Below, in pieces: positions 25,392 to 35,276 of a stretch of DNA of 64,000 bases (its first letter is position 1; every line of letters begins with the position of its first letter). This DNA comes from Monosporascus cannonballus (Eukaryota; Ascomycota; Sordariomycetes; Xylariales), in NCBI GenBank assembly GCA_004154925.1, contig QJNS01000179.1, forward strand, positions 1 to 64,000. The letters run 5' to 3'. The notes under the pieces are model-generated. The model saw only the letters and a program-made list of their open reading frames with translations, searched no databases and had not been told where the DNA came from. The translations under genes were made by a program, and so were the position numbers.

Positions 25392-25691
25392 ATGTGTTGC
25401 ATTGCAGATCTGGCCCATCGCCGCGGCCCCACGGGGAATAAGACACGTGCACAAATCATACTGGCGTGGTTAACGGGCCGAAACATCTGCGTCGTACCGC
25501 AAAGCGCCAATGCCAGCTGCATCCGCTCTACCTTCGATATGCTCTTTCCCCTGACCAAGGCAGAAAATGCACAGATTACCGGCTTGATGGTCCCACGGGG
25601 CCAACGTGGTGTGCGCGATCTCTCTAACGAGAAACATATTGGTTTTGATGTATCTGACGCGGTGATGGATCGCCAGTTTAATCATAATTGA
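25392..25691 (+). pseudogene. Aldo/keto reductase C-terminal fragment
   Basis: The frame encodes 99 residues. From about residue 8 onward it follows the C-terminal third of the aldo/keto reductase family: KTRAQIILAW, then ICVVPQSAN (the family's V-x-P-K-S-x-N region), an IRSTFD segment, a helix equivalent to LT-x-E-E-x-x-x-I, and a final VRDLSNEKHIGFDV. The basic residue after VVP is Q here rather than K. The N-terminal two thirds of the barrel, with the catalytic Asp, Tyr, Lys and His, are absent upstream; a stop interrupts the frame just before. A possible splice acceptor (TTGCATTGCAG) precedes the homologous part. The fragment is most likely a broken gene. Confidence 0.65.
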
Positions 25692-26112
25692 TTTGATAGT
25701 CTAGAAGTCGGGGAGCAATGATTCGTTTGTCGATTATCGACGATGACAGCCTGAATTGACTTTGCATAATGACTTAGGTAGCCATCAGGAACTATCGGTT
25801 TTAAGCGTCTGGCTATTATGAACTATCACTCGCTGACTCGTACGCATCTTAGCCACGGATCGTCAGTCTCGTTGTTTCTTTATCCATCACGATACTTGAC
25901 CACGCAGCCATTCATGGACCACATCCCATTAGATTTTGAGACCCGCAGACAGCCAAGTAACTGTAGTCCGCGGCCTTTATAGCTGCATACCACGCTCCCC
26001 AATCATATTGTTTACTTCGGGGTCACTAATTACGTGGTCATAGAACCCCGAGAGACTGACTACACCAACAGCGCCAGTTGTGCTTTAGGAACCGAATGTA
26101 ACCCTCATCCAC
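25692..26112. other. Spacer, no gene seen
   Basis: Ordinary-composition sequence between the reductase fragment and the sugar transporter fragment, with no open frame of note. Confidence 0.5.
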
Positions 26113-26640
26113 CTATTCACTCAATGTATTATTCACTCTTGGCGTAATTCCATCATAACGACAGGCATAGTGCTTGCCTCCCCTATTGTTCCTTGCGCCG
26201 TCTCGCCCTGACACGCCCCGGAACCGACGCCTCAGACCACGCTGGGATAGCAGCCTGCCGACGAACTCTTCTAGGGGCGGATGGAAAACTTCCTGGATCG
26301 ACTCCAGTGATCTGCCTCTGATCTCCGGCATATAAATCCAAAGTATTACCAAAGTACCAGCCATAAGGCCTGCAAAGAGGAAATAAGGGCCCGACAAGGA
26401 TCTCGCGAGGAAAATGGGCGTAATTAATGCTATAAGGAAATTGGTAAACTGTAATGTCTGTTAAAACGTGGCGCGACACCACCTGCCGCGGCGTTGGCCC
26501 AGACACAAGCTTCACTTACGAAGTTTAGTGACTGGGCAACAGCGTTAGCCGTCGCCCTGTTTCTTGCCGGCTGTATTTCGCTGGCATATATTTTGCCAAC
26601 AATATCCCCAGGTGGATACATAGGTAACTTAAATGCGGCA
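26113..26640 (-). pseudogene. MFS sugar transporter, C-terminal fragment
   Basis: Two exons of a sugar porter. The upstream part encodes GKIYASEIQPARNRATANAV, matching the segment after transmembrane helix 10. A 71 bp intron (26449-26519, GTAAGT...TTACAG) is removed in phase 0. The last exon then gives FTNFLIALITPIF, GPYFLFAGLMAGTLVILWI and the family signature PEIRGRSLESIQEVF, followed by a cytosolic tail to the stop at 26113. The joined frame and splice sites are intact, but the first 300-350 residues expected of this family do not occur upstream: the frame becomes unrelated near 26640 and hits a stop near 26700. The gene was therefore cut, not slowly mutated. It is unlikely to be functional. 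Confidence 0.7.
26449..26519 (-). other. Intron of the sugar transporter fragment
   Basis: 71 bp with donor GTAAGT and acceptor TTACAG on the minus strand. Splicing restores the conserved LNF-FTN junction of sugar transporters in frame. Confidence 0.75.
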
Positions 26641-27250
26641 ATGCAGGTGCGGGGCGTCCATAAGGTTACCCCAGACGGGGCGTCCCCACTGAGTTAAGGC
26701 TTAACGTTAAGCTTTACATTCCACATGGAATAAGCCGATATCGCTACTCCGTACATATAAGTCCATTTATTAGGCACGTATTTCATGGTCAGGAAGTTCC
26801 CTAAAGGACCTTGCAATCTACGGACAGCCTTAGCTACGGTATTAATACACAACCCTACAATCTTTATACCTGTCTGCTTTAGGTGAGTACTGGCACAATT
26901 CGTGTCGTGCCATCATTGAGATATAACCGCGGAGGCCCTCGGATAACGCTTGAGGTGCAGGCCCTCTGCCACCCTGGCTAGTATTCCCACTTACCCTATT
27001 AATAGGCACCAAGGGCGTCAAGTTATAACGGCCGTGCATCTTGTTTCTTGGAGCGTCCACTGGTTAGAAAAGGGAGGGTCACGAGCAGACCTACCCACAT
27101 TAGCACTACTTATTTACTGCAGCTGCTCGACCATACTCTAAGTATATCCACTCTTCAACCATCGACATCCTAATCACCCGGGTCCCTGACCACCAACCTT
27201 GTATAGTATCACCATCATCATATCCAGCCCCCAGCTCTACCTCCCCAACA
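26641..27250. other. Spacer, no gene seen
   Basis: No recognisable frame. The missing N-terminal part of the minus-strand sugar transporter would be expected here and is not found. Confidence 0.5.
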
Positions 27251-27771
27251 ATGGCAACAACACCGGGCCTCTTTCTCCGGCGCGTCACACCCCTGCTCTC
27301 ACCGACGGCGTTGCTGTCGATGAAGCTGTGCGAGGTGTATTTCCGGCCCTTCGGGACGCCCACGGTGGCGCTGCGCCCGCAGGCGAACTCACTGCAGCGC
27401 GCGCACGTCAAGTCGTTTGCGTCTACAGCATGGCCGTGACGTTGTCGTTCTCCTCTCTGGGCATCGGGACCGCCATCGCGAATCTAACCGTGCGGGACGG
27501 CAGGCCGGAGCTCTCCAAACTCTCGTCTTCGGGAGGAGCAGGAACATCGCCCCGGCGCAGCTGCCTCGCCGCCGGCCTATACCTGGCCGGCGTCATCTTC
27601 AACGCCCTGCACTTTGCCTTCGCGCCTCGCGATCTGGCGCTCATCGACGTTGTCATGGACGAGGGAAAGGTGGATGCGGATAAAGGCAGTGACAACTGCA
27701 CGGCCATGGCCGACTGGGTGAGCATGAATGTTCCGCGTGGGCTGGTGGCTGATTTGCCTCGCATGGTGTGA
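27251..27771 (+). pseudogene. Anthrone-oxygenase-like membrane protein, frameshifted
   Basis: The N-terminal frame starts at ATG 27251 (MATTPGLFLRRVTPLL) and runs to a stop at 27439. From about 27415 the adjacent frame continues with VYSMAVTLSFSSLGIGTA, a membrane segment around LYLAGVIFNALHFAFAP, a charged loop and GLVADLPRMV, then stops. This order (hydrophobic start, HFxFxP near the third helix, a W-containing loop, DLP before the last helix) resembles the DUF1772/anthrone-oxygenase-like proteins often found in polyketide clusters. The change of frame around 27400-27420 has no plausible intron, and the last helix after DLP is missing. It is probably a pseudogene, although a sequencing indel could explain the frameshift. 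Confidence 0.5.
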
Positions 27772-28158
27772 CAGTTAGGCTGATCGGAAGATAAGGTAAC
27801 ATAGAGTGTGAGAAGTGGTCATTGTCCGACTAGAATTGAGCTCTGAGGAGCGGTGGCTAGGAAGCTCTCCATATAGGTACTGTGTGCTCTCCGGAATAAG
27901 GTCTTCCGGGGTGCTGGGAGCTTGATGACTAACGGAGATACCCCTATTCTTCGACACACGGTGTACTCTCTTTTGGGCTTCATTGTGGCAATGACTTGAT
28001 CGCGGGTGCGAACGTGGCCTCGGAGTCCTTTGGCCAGTGTTCCATAATTGACATCTCGAGGGGCACTTTCCCGCATCCACTCAGTTGATACGCCCTGGCC
28101 TCCATGACCGGGTGAACGAGTTTGAGTCCCTTCCTCCAGCGGACCCTTCCGCCCGCAC

Positions 28159-28820
28159 CTACCCAAACTCTGTCTCTAGTTCCGTGCGCAGGGGGGTTTC
28201 CTCGGCCACCATGGCGATGAGGGAGCCAGGAAGCGCGAAGCCGATGCCGACCTGCCAGCACCGTAAAAGGCTGTCGCAGTATATGCTCTAGACTGTAATC
28301 TTGAGAGCGGGTCGTAATTCAGAGGGATGATGAACTCACCCGACGCCAAACTATAAGTCCCTCCGTTTGCAAATATTTTCGGCATACTCTCGTCTGGCAG
28401 TCGAAAGAGCAGCTAGTTGATTCTTGGATTAAAATTAGGCTTTGGGCAGCCACACCCCACGCGGCTCCCAAGCCACGCACGAATTCCGAGGTCCCCATGG
28501 CGACCGCAACATCGGTCTCGGGGAGCGGGGCCTGGATGGCCGGTGAGGCCGTGGTCATCAGGATCCCGATTCCAACCGCCCCGCCACTCCGGATCCCCCC
28601 CCAAAGATGCGGCTGTGGGGTTTCTCGTCGAGCCGATAGAAGAGCCCGTAGCCGAGGGCGAAGATGCCTATACCAGCGGACTATCAGGGGGCGGGAATGG
28701 CCAAGCTTGAAGAGTGCTATACAGGCAACCAAGGCAACAACCATGCAAATAAAGACGGTCGGGAGAAGGGACACTCCGAAGGTGATAAGGGAGGCTTCCT
28801 ACCGGATAAACGGGATATCA
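28159..28820 (-). pseudogene. MFS efflux transporter, C-terminal half, broken
   Basis: Minus-strand frames together follow the second half of a drug/toxin-efflux type MFS protein: SLLPTVFICMVVALVACIAL, then GIGILMTTASPAIQAPLP, FVRGLGAAWGV, KIFANGGTYSLASG and finally QVGIGFALPG with a tail ending at 28159. Lesions: TAG at 28799-28801 where tryptophan is likely; a frame change near 28455; TAG at 28413-28415; and a further frame change or short intron near 28293-28339 followed by TAG at 28288-28290. The TAG codons fit CAG-to-TAG or TGG-to-TAG change. Homology ends where the 115 bp repeat begins (28812), so the N-terminal half is gone. Not functional. Confidence 0.7.
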
Positions 28821-28926
28821 GTTATATTATTGTATCAGTTTAATTAGGTATACTATAATTCGCATATTACTTGTATATCACTTAGTAATGGGGCATATAT
28901 ATTCCAATTAAAGGATGGCCATTTCC
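28812..28926. repeat. 115 bp dispersed repeat, copy 2
   Basis: AT-shifted copy of 24998-25112 in the same orientation. It truncates the efflux transporter pseudogene. Confidence 0.6.
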
Positions 28927-28930
28927 TATT

Positions 28931-30537
28931 CTTCGCTATCTCTCAAAGTTATAATTTTCCGTTTCACTTTGCTTCCGGTAATTAAACTGGTGTCGAAAGC
29001 GTCGATATTCGAACGTCTTATTGAGCGTGCAGAGTACTTGCTTAAATAGAAAGCTAGTCACATGGGTTGCGTCCATTAATTCCACAGGGGGATATCTCAG
29101 GCGAGATTTTATCGGATCAACTTCATGCTTATTAACAATGGGAGTAAACATGCGACAGCCTCTGTGACTATTCACAATGAGAAGCCAACGACAGCCAGGT
29201 CCGCCTTCATGGTATTCTCGAAAACAATGCACCATTCCCAGTTGGATTAGCCAACTGTCAGACCCAGCTGAAGTCGATCAAACAGCTAAGCCTTGGCTTA
29301 GTTTGATCGCCTACTGAAACGAGGCTACTTTATGCACCCCCGGTATCTTTTCCTCTTAGCTACAGTTGTATTTACGTGTATAAAAGGAGAGTTCGCTACC
29401 CTCACTTTCTAGCTAGGACCTTCTAGAGGTCATGCAGCCTGTTAAATACACTCTTCTTCAGTTATATGCTTCTGTGTGTGATATCAGGGTCTCACACCAA
29501 CACACTTTGGCTTAAGTACTATCACGATCGAGACAGGGGCTCGATGGTGCACAAGGAATGCGGAGGGTAGTGGCCAACATGTCATGATATCGTGAGCGTT
29601 ACTTCCCTTTTCAGAGCCCGCGACTCAGCGTCGCTAGCAGTCGTCCATGACGACCACATAACTTCCCCGGAAGTCTATCAGTAGTATAAAAGAGCACCCA
29701 GGCACGGATAGTAGATCCAGCCTCTGAGTATCCGGGGCATGATCTTTGCCGTCACTCCCCTTGAGCCCCGGACACGTCAGAACTCCATCCGTCTCCTTCA
29801 GAGTGGCGAACATTGATAGCGAGAATATTCCAAGAGAAGGAATATCGCGTGCTGCAGGTCGAAGTACCAGGCCAATATTCCACTACAAACAGCCTTAAGC
29901 CTCTAGGTACGCAACGCCATCTTCCGTCTCGCCGCCTTGACTATGAAGCACATTAATCGAGGGTGTCCTAGTGCGCGCACTCACCTCAGCCAGGGACAAG
30001 ACGATCCATTGTGCTAGCCTTGCTATATGACACGAACCATGTTATACGGTTTCGCGCTCTCAGGTGGAGGAGGTAGGGCCTCCCGTCACATTCTGGAGAA
30101 TACCCGCTGGTTCTTACTTGGTTTAGGGAAGCAGATTCTACCCATCTAGTCTCGTTGATGTCCAAGGGGGTACCGGGGTGTGCCAGCATATGTACCTCAC
30201 GACCGGCCGAGTGAGCGAATGACCATTCGATTCCCTAGCACGTCGGTACTGCCCTGAGCTTTGCTGGGTCGCAACTCGAGCCAATACGTCGGCCGAAGGC
30301 CTTAAACAACTTAAAATCTGTCAACTTTCACTGGATTGTCATAACCCACCCCTCGGGTGCAATTTTCCCGGAAATTCTACCTCCCGGGCCTAAAATACGG
30401 CTGCTATTCCCACCGTGCAATAGAGCTATCACATTCCCAGCCATTAACGAGCCATGAAACAGCGTACCCGCAGGGGCTCTTGTTCAAGCGCATGATGTTG
30501 TATAGTACAAAAAGAATCCCCTTTCTCACCAATCAGG
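28931..30537. other. Ordinary-composition DNA without a recognised gene
   Basis: About 1.6 kb. A minus-strand frame at 28936-29235 (99 residues) and one at 29986-30189 are not recognisable. TATA-like motifs TATAAAAG occur at 29379-29386 and 29685-29692 on the plus strand, but no coding frame follows either. Two hairpins at 29239-29309 are listed separately. Confidence 0.5.
29239..29309. other. Two adjacent inverted repeats (hairpins)
   Basis: The first is CAGTTGG-ATTAG-CCAACTG (29239-29257), a 7 bp stem with a 5-base loop. The second is CGATCAAACAGCTAAGCC, then TT, then GGCTTAGTTTGATCG (29275-29309): a 15 bp stem with a 3-base bulge (AGC) and almost no loop. No gene adjoins them closely. They could form a cruciform or a structured RNA; the function is unknown. 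Confidence 0.5.
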
Positions 30538-32249
30538 CTAGTCCTCAAAATCGATCTGGTTGGATTTGAAAAAGTAGTCGTCCGGGGGCGGCGGGATGTC
30601 GAACCGGGCCGGCGTCCTGAACACGAAACGCTCCCAGCTATAGCCCCGCTGCTTCTCTTTCACCTCTCCCTTGTCGTCCTTGACCTGCTTGTACAGCTTC
30701 GGGTCGAATTTCTGCACCTTAGCCCACTCGTAGATCATTTGACGGATATAGCACGCTTCGGCCGCGGGGGTCATGTAGCGGTCGCGGAACGTCCGTCTCG
30801 TCTCCTCGGCGATCCGCTCTGCCTCATCCTGGTGCTCCAGGTAGTAATTCATTATATCCTCCAAATCGGACCAGTCATTCTTCGCGGGAATGTAGTTCTG
30901 CAAATTGAGTATTATCAGCATAAGGATCCTGCCTCAAGGTCGAACTCAAGAGCCTGACACAGGGCATACCTGGTTTGGTCCATCCGGAGCAAGAACCGAA
31001 TAGAAGTGAGCGGTGTAGTTGAGTGGATTATGGATGATAATAGCCGAGTTGCAGTTCACCAAGTTCCGCAATCGACCGCTCCACGAGTTGCCCTCGGTGT
31101 GGACTAGGAACTGCCACTTGCAATGCTCCTCCATTTGGACCGGATGGCCGAGTCCGCTGTCCCACCGGATTTCCTCAATATCACTCCACGGCTTGCCCTT
31201 CGACAGCTCGATGAGGCTCTTCCGAACCTCACTGACCTTCTGCCCGACGTTGATCTGGCCTCTCCACAGAGCCTTCTTCGTCTTCTCGTTGAATGGCGTC
31301 AGGTACTTCTTCGATCTTTCCCTGAACGCTCGGTAACCGCCGACCGTGTCCCAAAACGACGAGGCCCAACCGTTGAAGTCGGGCATCACCCAAGTGTCGT
31401 TGTCCGTCATCTGTCGAGTCCAGGCCCATGCTACTCGGCCCGGCCGCCGAGGTTCGGGATTGGGATGGTCCATTCTGTCAAGAGTGAATTCTATATTGGG
31501 GAGCACGCTGGGATCGGGCATGGCGGTGATGGCTCGGTAGATCATGCTGCCTCCCTGGAGATAGCGCGCCCGGTCGACAACACCTTGTTTTTCGCCGACA
31601 ACGTAGAGCTATATATAGGGAGTTCGTGATTAGCCTCAGAGAGCCCACGGCATACACACTTCGTACTAATATACTCACATCGCCATCATATATAAGCATG
31701 CGAATCTGGCCATGGGCCTTGTCAGGTTCGTTGATCCATAGTTTAATCTGATCTTCCTTAATCCCTCCTTGCGAGGCATGCCAGTCTCGTGCTCTCTCGA
31801 TCTCGGCATACTGCAGAGGAAAGGCGGCCTGGTCGAAAGCATGTGAGCATTCGATTCCGTTCAGTGGACCGAGAAATCTAGAGGGAATGAGGGAGTAATC
31901 GCACCTTGCACTGCTCTTGGCTCAAGCCCAGATTGCGCTCGTCGCGTTTCGAGTCAAACTCCCAACCATCGCTCAATATTGTCGTCGGCGCATGTGATGG
32001 CGCGGACTTGGTCATCGATGCGGGCGGTGGTACGTGTTTCGTAGTCGTGTGTGATGATGCGAAGGTGTCTTCACCCTCCCATGATGTGTCTTGCGATGTG
32101 TCTTGGTGTCCCGCCGACCCGTATCCCAAATTCGACGCGAGCTTGGTGGGCGAGTACTCGCTCTCTTGCAGAGCTAAGTATATCAGAATTACGGTGAGGA
32201 CGGAGGCGACGCCGATGGTCAACACCTTTCCTCTAATGTTGGCCAGCAT
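30538..32249 (-). CDS. Glycosyltransferase family 90 (CAP10-like), intact
   Basis: Four exons: 32249-31905, 31828-31679, 31608-30970 and 30897-30538. Introns are 76, 70 and 72 bp, all GT...AG and phase 0. The product has 497 residues. ATG at 32249 is chosen because the open frame further upstream has only a GTG. Residues about 9-27 are one membrane helix, giving a type II Golgi/ER protein; a variable stem runs to about 105. The GT90/CAP10 domain follows, with a LYVVGEKQG segment at 166, WRGQ near 280 and the family's most conserved block HTEGNSWSGRLR near 335, then a C-terminal helical region. Family members transfer sugars (xylose in cryptococcal CAP10-type proteins, glucose in animal POGLUT) inside the secretory pathway. 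The acceptor here is unknown. No lesions were seen. Confidence 0.85.
30898..30969 (-). other. Intron 3 of the GT90 gene
   Basis: 72 bp, GTATGC...TTGCAG on the minus strand. Splicing joins GPNQ to NYIPAKNDW in frame. Confidence 0.8.
31609..31678 (-). other. Intron 2 of the GT90 gene
   Basis: 70 bp, GTGAGT...TATATAG. Splicing joins LIYDGD to LYVVGEKQG. Confidence 0.8.
31829..31904 (-). other. Intron 1 of the GT90 gene
   Basis: 76 bp, GTGCGA...CGACCAG. Splicing joins SQEQCK to AAFPLQYAEI. The donor GTGCG is less usual, but the result is in frame and matches the family's cysteine-containing N-terminal block. Confidence 0.65.
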
Positions 32250-33319
32250 TGCGACGGGTACCCAATGTAGGTTGGCGGGCCGAGCCACAACCCGGGGGAA
32301 AATAGAGTTTTCGGGACGGTCGAGTATGCAAGATCGAAGTTTTTCGGTAAGCGAGCTTGCATAGAAAGAATGATTCGTCGCCTGGTTCTGCTTCTTGTCT
32401 TAGGTTAAGGTTACTGGCATAATGCGCTTCAGGCAAATAGGGGGCATCTGCGAAAGATGCGATGGCGGAGTAAAGCACACGCAAATTAGGGCTCCAATTT
32501 GAAGCTGGAGATGGATCATGGATAGCAAGGGGGGAATTGGAATCGGAAATTTTAGTACCAGCCAGTAAACGGCTTCACTTAGATAACTACCGACGGAGGG
32601 AGCGCGTCTCCTTATCTTCGATACATGATAGGTGAGTAACTCGGAACGTAGCATTGGCGGAAAGAACTGCCAGAGTTGCTCAGCCGCTACATGCTGCCAA
32701 GGTACAACGCGTTAAGGCTTCTTCCCCCACATCTGACGGTCAACTCGTCATCACTCACTTACGAGACAACCTGGTGCTGACAGGATCATCTCATCGCAGT
32801 TACGTCCCGGCACGTACATTCGTCACTGGTATGTAAAGTAGGTAGGTATCCATGGTCCATGAAAAGGCAGCCGTTCTAAAGGCTTCTTGAAGGAGCACTG
32901 GCGCACCAGTTGATGCGTGGCGCAGTGCTACGTGCATGTGCGTGTATATATATATATATATATATATATAAAGATTACCTAGGTATATACGTATATGAGG
33001 TAACCCCTAGTGGCATTAGCGCATTTGTAGAGATATTACACTAGCGTACTGTGGGAATAAGTGCCTTCGTTAGCGCAGGAGCGACAGCATCCCGAAACCC
33101 GCAAACGGCGGCGAGTTCACTCTGGTGGGTTAGCCCTGGCAGCCTTCGCCAAGCCTACCTGGGTGCCTTGACCCATACGCCGTGGTACCCACGAGCTGTC
33201 ACGCATCATACTACAGCACTACTACTACTACAACGACAATGCCTCAAGATGACTGTGGTTGTAGCCAATGAATGGGATTCGCACTATAGAGGACCATGTG
33301 TGGAAGGACAACATTCGCT
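32250..33319. other. Intergenic DNA upstream of GT90
   Basis: No recognised gene. It must hold the GT90 promoter and the 3' region of the methyltransferase gene. It contains a (TA)13 microsatellite at 32945-32970. Confidence 0.5.
32945..32970. repeat. (TA)13 microsatellite
   Basis: Thirteen TA dinucleotides in a row between CGTG and AAG. Length is likely to vary between strains. Confidence 0.95.
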
Positions 33320-34561
33320 CTACCCAGGTCCAGAGACGGATAGGATCTTAATGGGTACTGCGGCCGCGTAAAAGAGCGCATTCTGCTGTCGCATCGGCTT
33401 GGCCTGGAAGCCCAATTCTTCGACAGAAAATCTACGACTGACTGGTGCGACGGGGGTGGTCAATATTTTTACATATACTTCACCGGTGGGTGGGGCATTC
33501 CGACACTCACGGCACTCGCTCCTAAAGGATTCGAACGTATTGACGTTCCGGACGACCCCGCCGATGAGGACGCGCAGCCCAGGTCGGAGCTCGAACAGCT
33601 GGTGGATCGTCATTACGAGGGCTTTGATAGCCACCTTGTCGTAGGTCTGCGCACAAGGTTAGCGATGTGAACGAGAGGGGCCCATTCGCGTTCGGCGTAC
33701 GATATCTGCTCCAATCACGACGTCGTACGGCCTGGCCTTACAGTCCTGTTCGACCCATGTCGCTTCAAGGTCATCGCCCCAATTCAGAGTTCTCGCCACC
33801 ACGTGCTGGTTGCTTCCCAGACCGTTTAAGACGATATTCTTTTTGAGCGCTTCGACGACGCCCTTGTCACCGTCTGTCGCCGTGACGTGCCTTGCTTCCA
33901 AGTGCTTAGCGCACAGGATAGACAGCAACCCGGTCCCAGCACCGAGCTCGAGGATGCCCTTGCCTTTAACCAGTTTTTTGCCGGTTTCTGTTAACAGATA
34001 CGAGGCGAGATGGAGGGAACCTTCCCAGGTACGAAACCCTGTTACTCTTGAGCCCGATATCAGGTACCGGCGCTCGAGCAGCGTGACTGTTGGCTCACTC
34101 GAAGCATCCTGGTCGAGCCTGCCGTTCTCCGGGATGCAGGTAAATGTTACATATGAATCTGACTTCTCCTGGGTCGCTTCTAGCCAGCTATCCCGGAGTG
34201 AAACCAAGCGTGACATAAGCCGTTCAGATACCCCCTAACTCCAAGCAAGCGTCAGCTCCGGAGAATGCCCAACGGCAAGGCGCACTCGTTTCGAGAGGAA
34301 GAATTGACCTACATCTCCTTCTCCATTACTGATCGCTCGCTGGATCCTTGACAGCAGTGCTTCTAGTACTCTGATCTGATATCCACTCGGAGGCAGGCGG
34401 GGATTGCGGCTCTCGTCGAATAGGCGCTTGTATAACCACGTCTGCGCATCCGCGCTCCGAATGAGCTTCTGGGCCGGCCAGGCAAGGAAGTCTGGCTCAA
34501 AGAGCTGCAAGTATTGCCGCCGAAATAACAGCAGTGACGGATCTACGTCGCTCTCCGTCAT
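33320..34561 (-). CDS. EFM3/FAM86-like protein-lysine methyltransferase
   Basis: Four exons: 34561-34313, 34234-33701, 33646-33511 and 33441-33320. Introns of 78, 54 and 69 bp give 346 residues. ATG at 34561 is the start. Residues 1 to about 85 match the FAM86 N-terminal region (LFRRQYLQL, then FLAWP, and LPPSGYQIRVLEALL). The methyltransferase 16 fold follows: RTWEGSLHL near 150, the S-adenosylmethionine loop LELGAGTG at 178-185, TATDGD after strand 2, and VVIGADITYD across an intron. The last two exons give a FESFRSEC helix and a FSVEELGF strand. Family members methylate eukaryotic elongation factor 2 on lysine. The last intron is 69 bp, a multiple of three, so reading through would also stay in frame with 23 extra residues; splicing fits the family better. 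Confidence 0.78.
33442..33510 (-). other. Intron 3 of the methyltransferase gene
   Basis: 69 bp, GTGAGT...GCACCAG. Removal deletes 23 residues that have no place between the conserved helix and strand of the family. Confidence 0.6.
33647..33700 (-). other. Intron 2 of the methyltransferase gene
   Basis: 54 bp, GTACGC...GCGCAG. Splicing restores ADI-TYD, the conserved motif after strand 4. Confidence 0.8.
34235..34312 (-). other. Intron 1 of the methyltransferase gene
   Basis: 78 bp, GTAGGT...GAGTTAG. It contains the in-frame stop that ends the first exon's frame, so splicing is required. Confidence 0.75.
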
Positions 34562-35275
34562 GGTTCCCGCGTAAAATTCGCAGCGATGGGAAGCAGCGCT
34601 CCCTTTTGTATGGTTCTACCCGTGCCCCACGTTTTCAAGGGTTGCATTAGCGATGATCACGACATGCAACTTAAAAGGCTAAATTTACCCGCCAGACAAT
34701 ATTGCCTCGGATCACCTCAATACACCGTTGCGGGTTACGCCAGCCAAATATAGACGCCCTTGTATGAGTAAAATTCAGAGTGAAATTCAACACGACTAGA
34801 TACCAAGCGCTACTAAAGATGGCCTATCGAGTAGGCACCCTACGCTAAAGGGCGCCAATTGGCATAGTGTAATTTGAGCAACTGGCCCACAGCTGGAGTG
34901 TCCTGCAAGGGTACATTAGGGAACATTACTTGAACGGCACCAGGCTCCTAGGCAATATCACTTGCGATATCCCACATACATCTTGCATGCACACCTTCTG
35001 TACCAGGTTGCAATTCGACTGGAACCCTTCTGGGATGCATGCGAGAAGAGTGCCGGCGCACCCAATGTACAAGTCACTTGAGTAGAGAACCTCAAACCTC
35101 AATAAAGTATAGCAATCTGCCAATCCATGAAGGGAGCGTTGGAGTCCTATTACTCTAGGCGCCGCCGCTTCGAATTAGATAATGCGATGATGTCGGACTC
35201 GCTCATGCGCGGTAGACTGCTCCTGCTGTTATTTGTCCGTCTGTGGCTCCATGGGATAGGTATTCTTCGCGGCAT
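34562..35275. other. Intergenic DNA, no gene recognised
   Basis: This is the upstream region of the methyltransferase gene. Frames of 65-88 residues occur on both strands without recognisable motifs. Confidence 0.5.
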
Positions 35276-35276
35276 C

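Noticed and set aside
29379..29692. Two TATAAAAG motifs as promoters
   Set aside because: No coding frame or RNA gene follows either motif within a plausible distance.
32250..32288. Longer GT90 N-terminus starting at 32288
   Set aside because: The codon there is GTG; the first ATG in frame is 32249, directly before the membrane helix.
33051..33371. 106-residue plus-strand frame
   Set aside because: It overlaps the last exon of the methyltransferase on the other strand and shows no motif.
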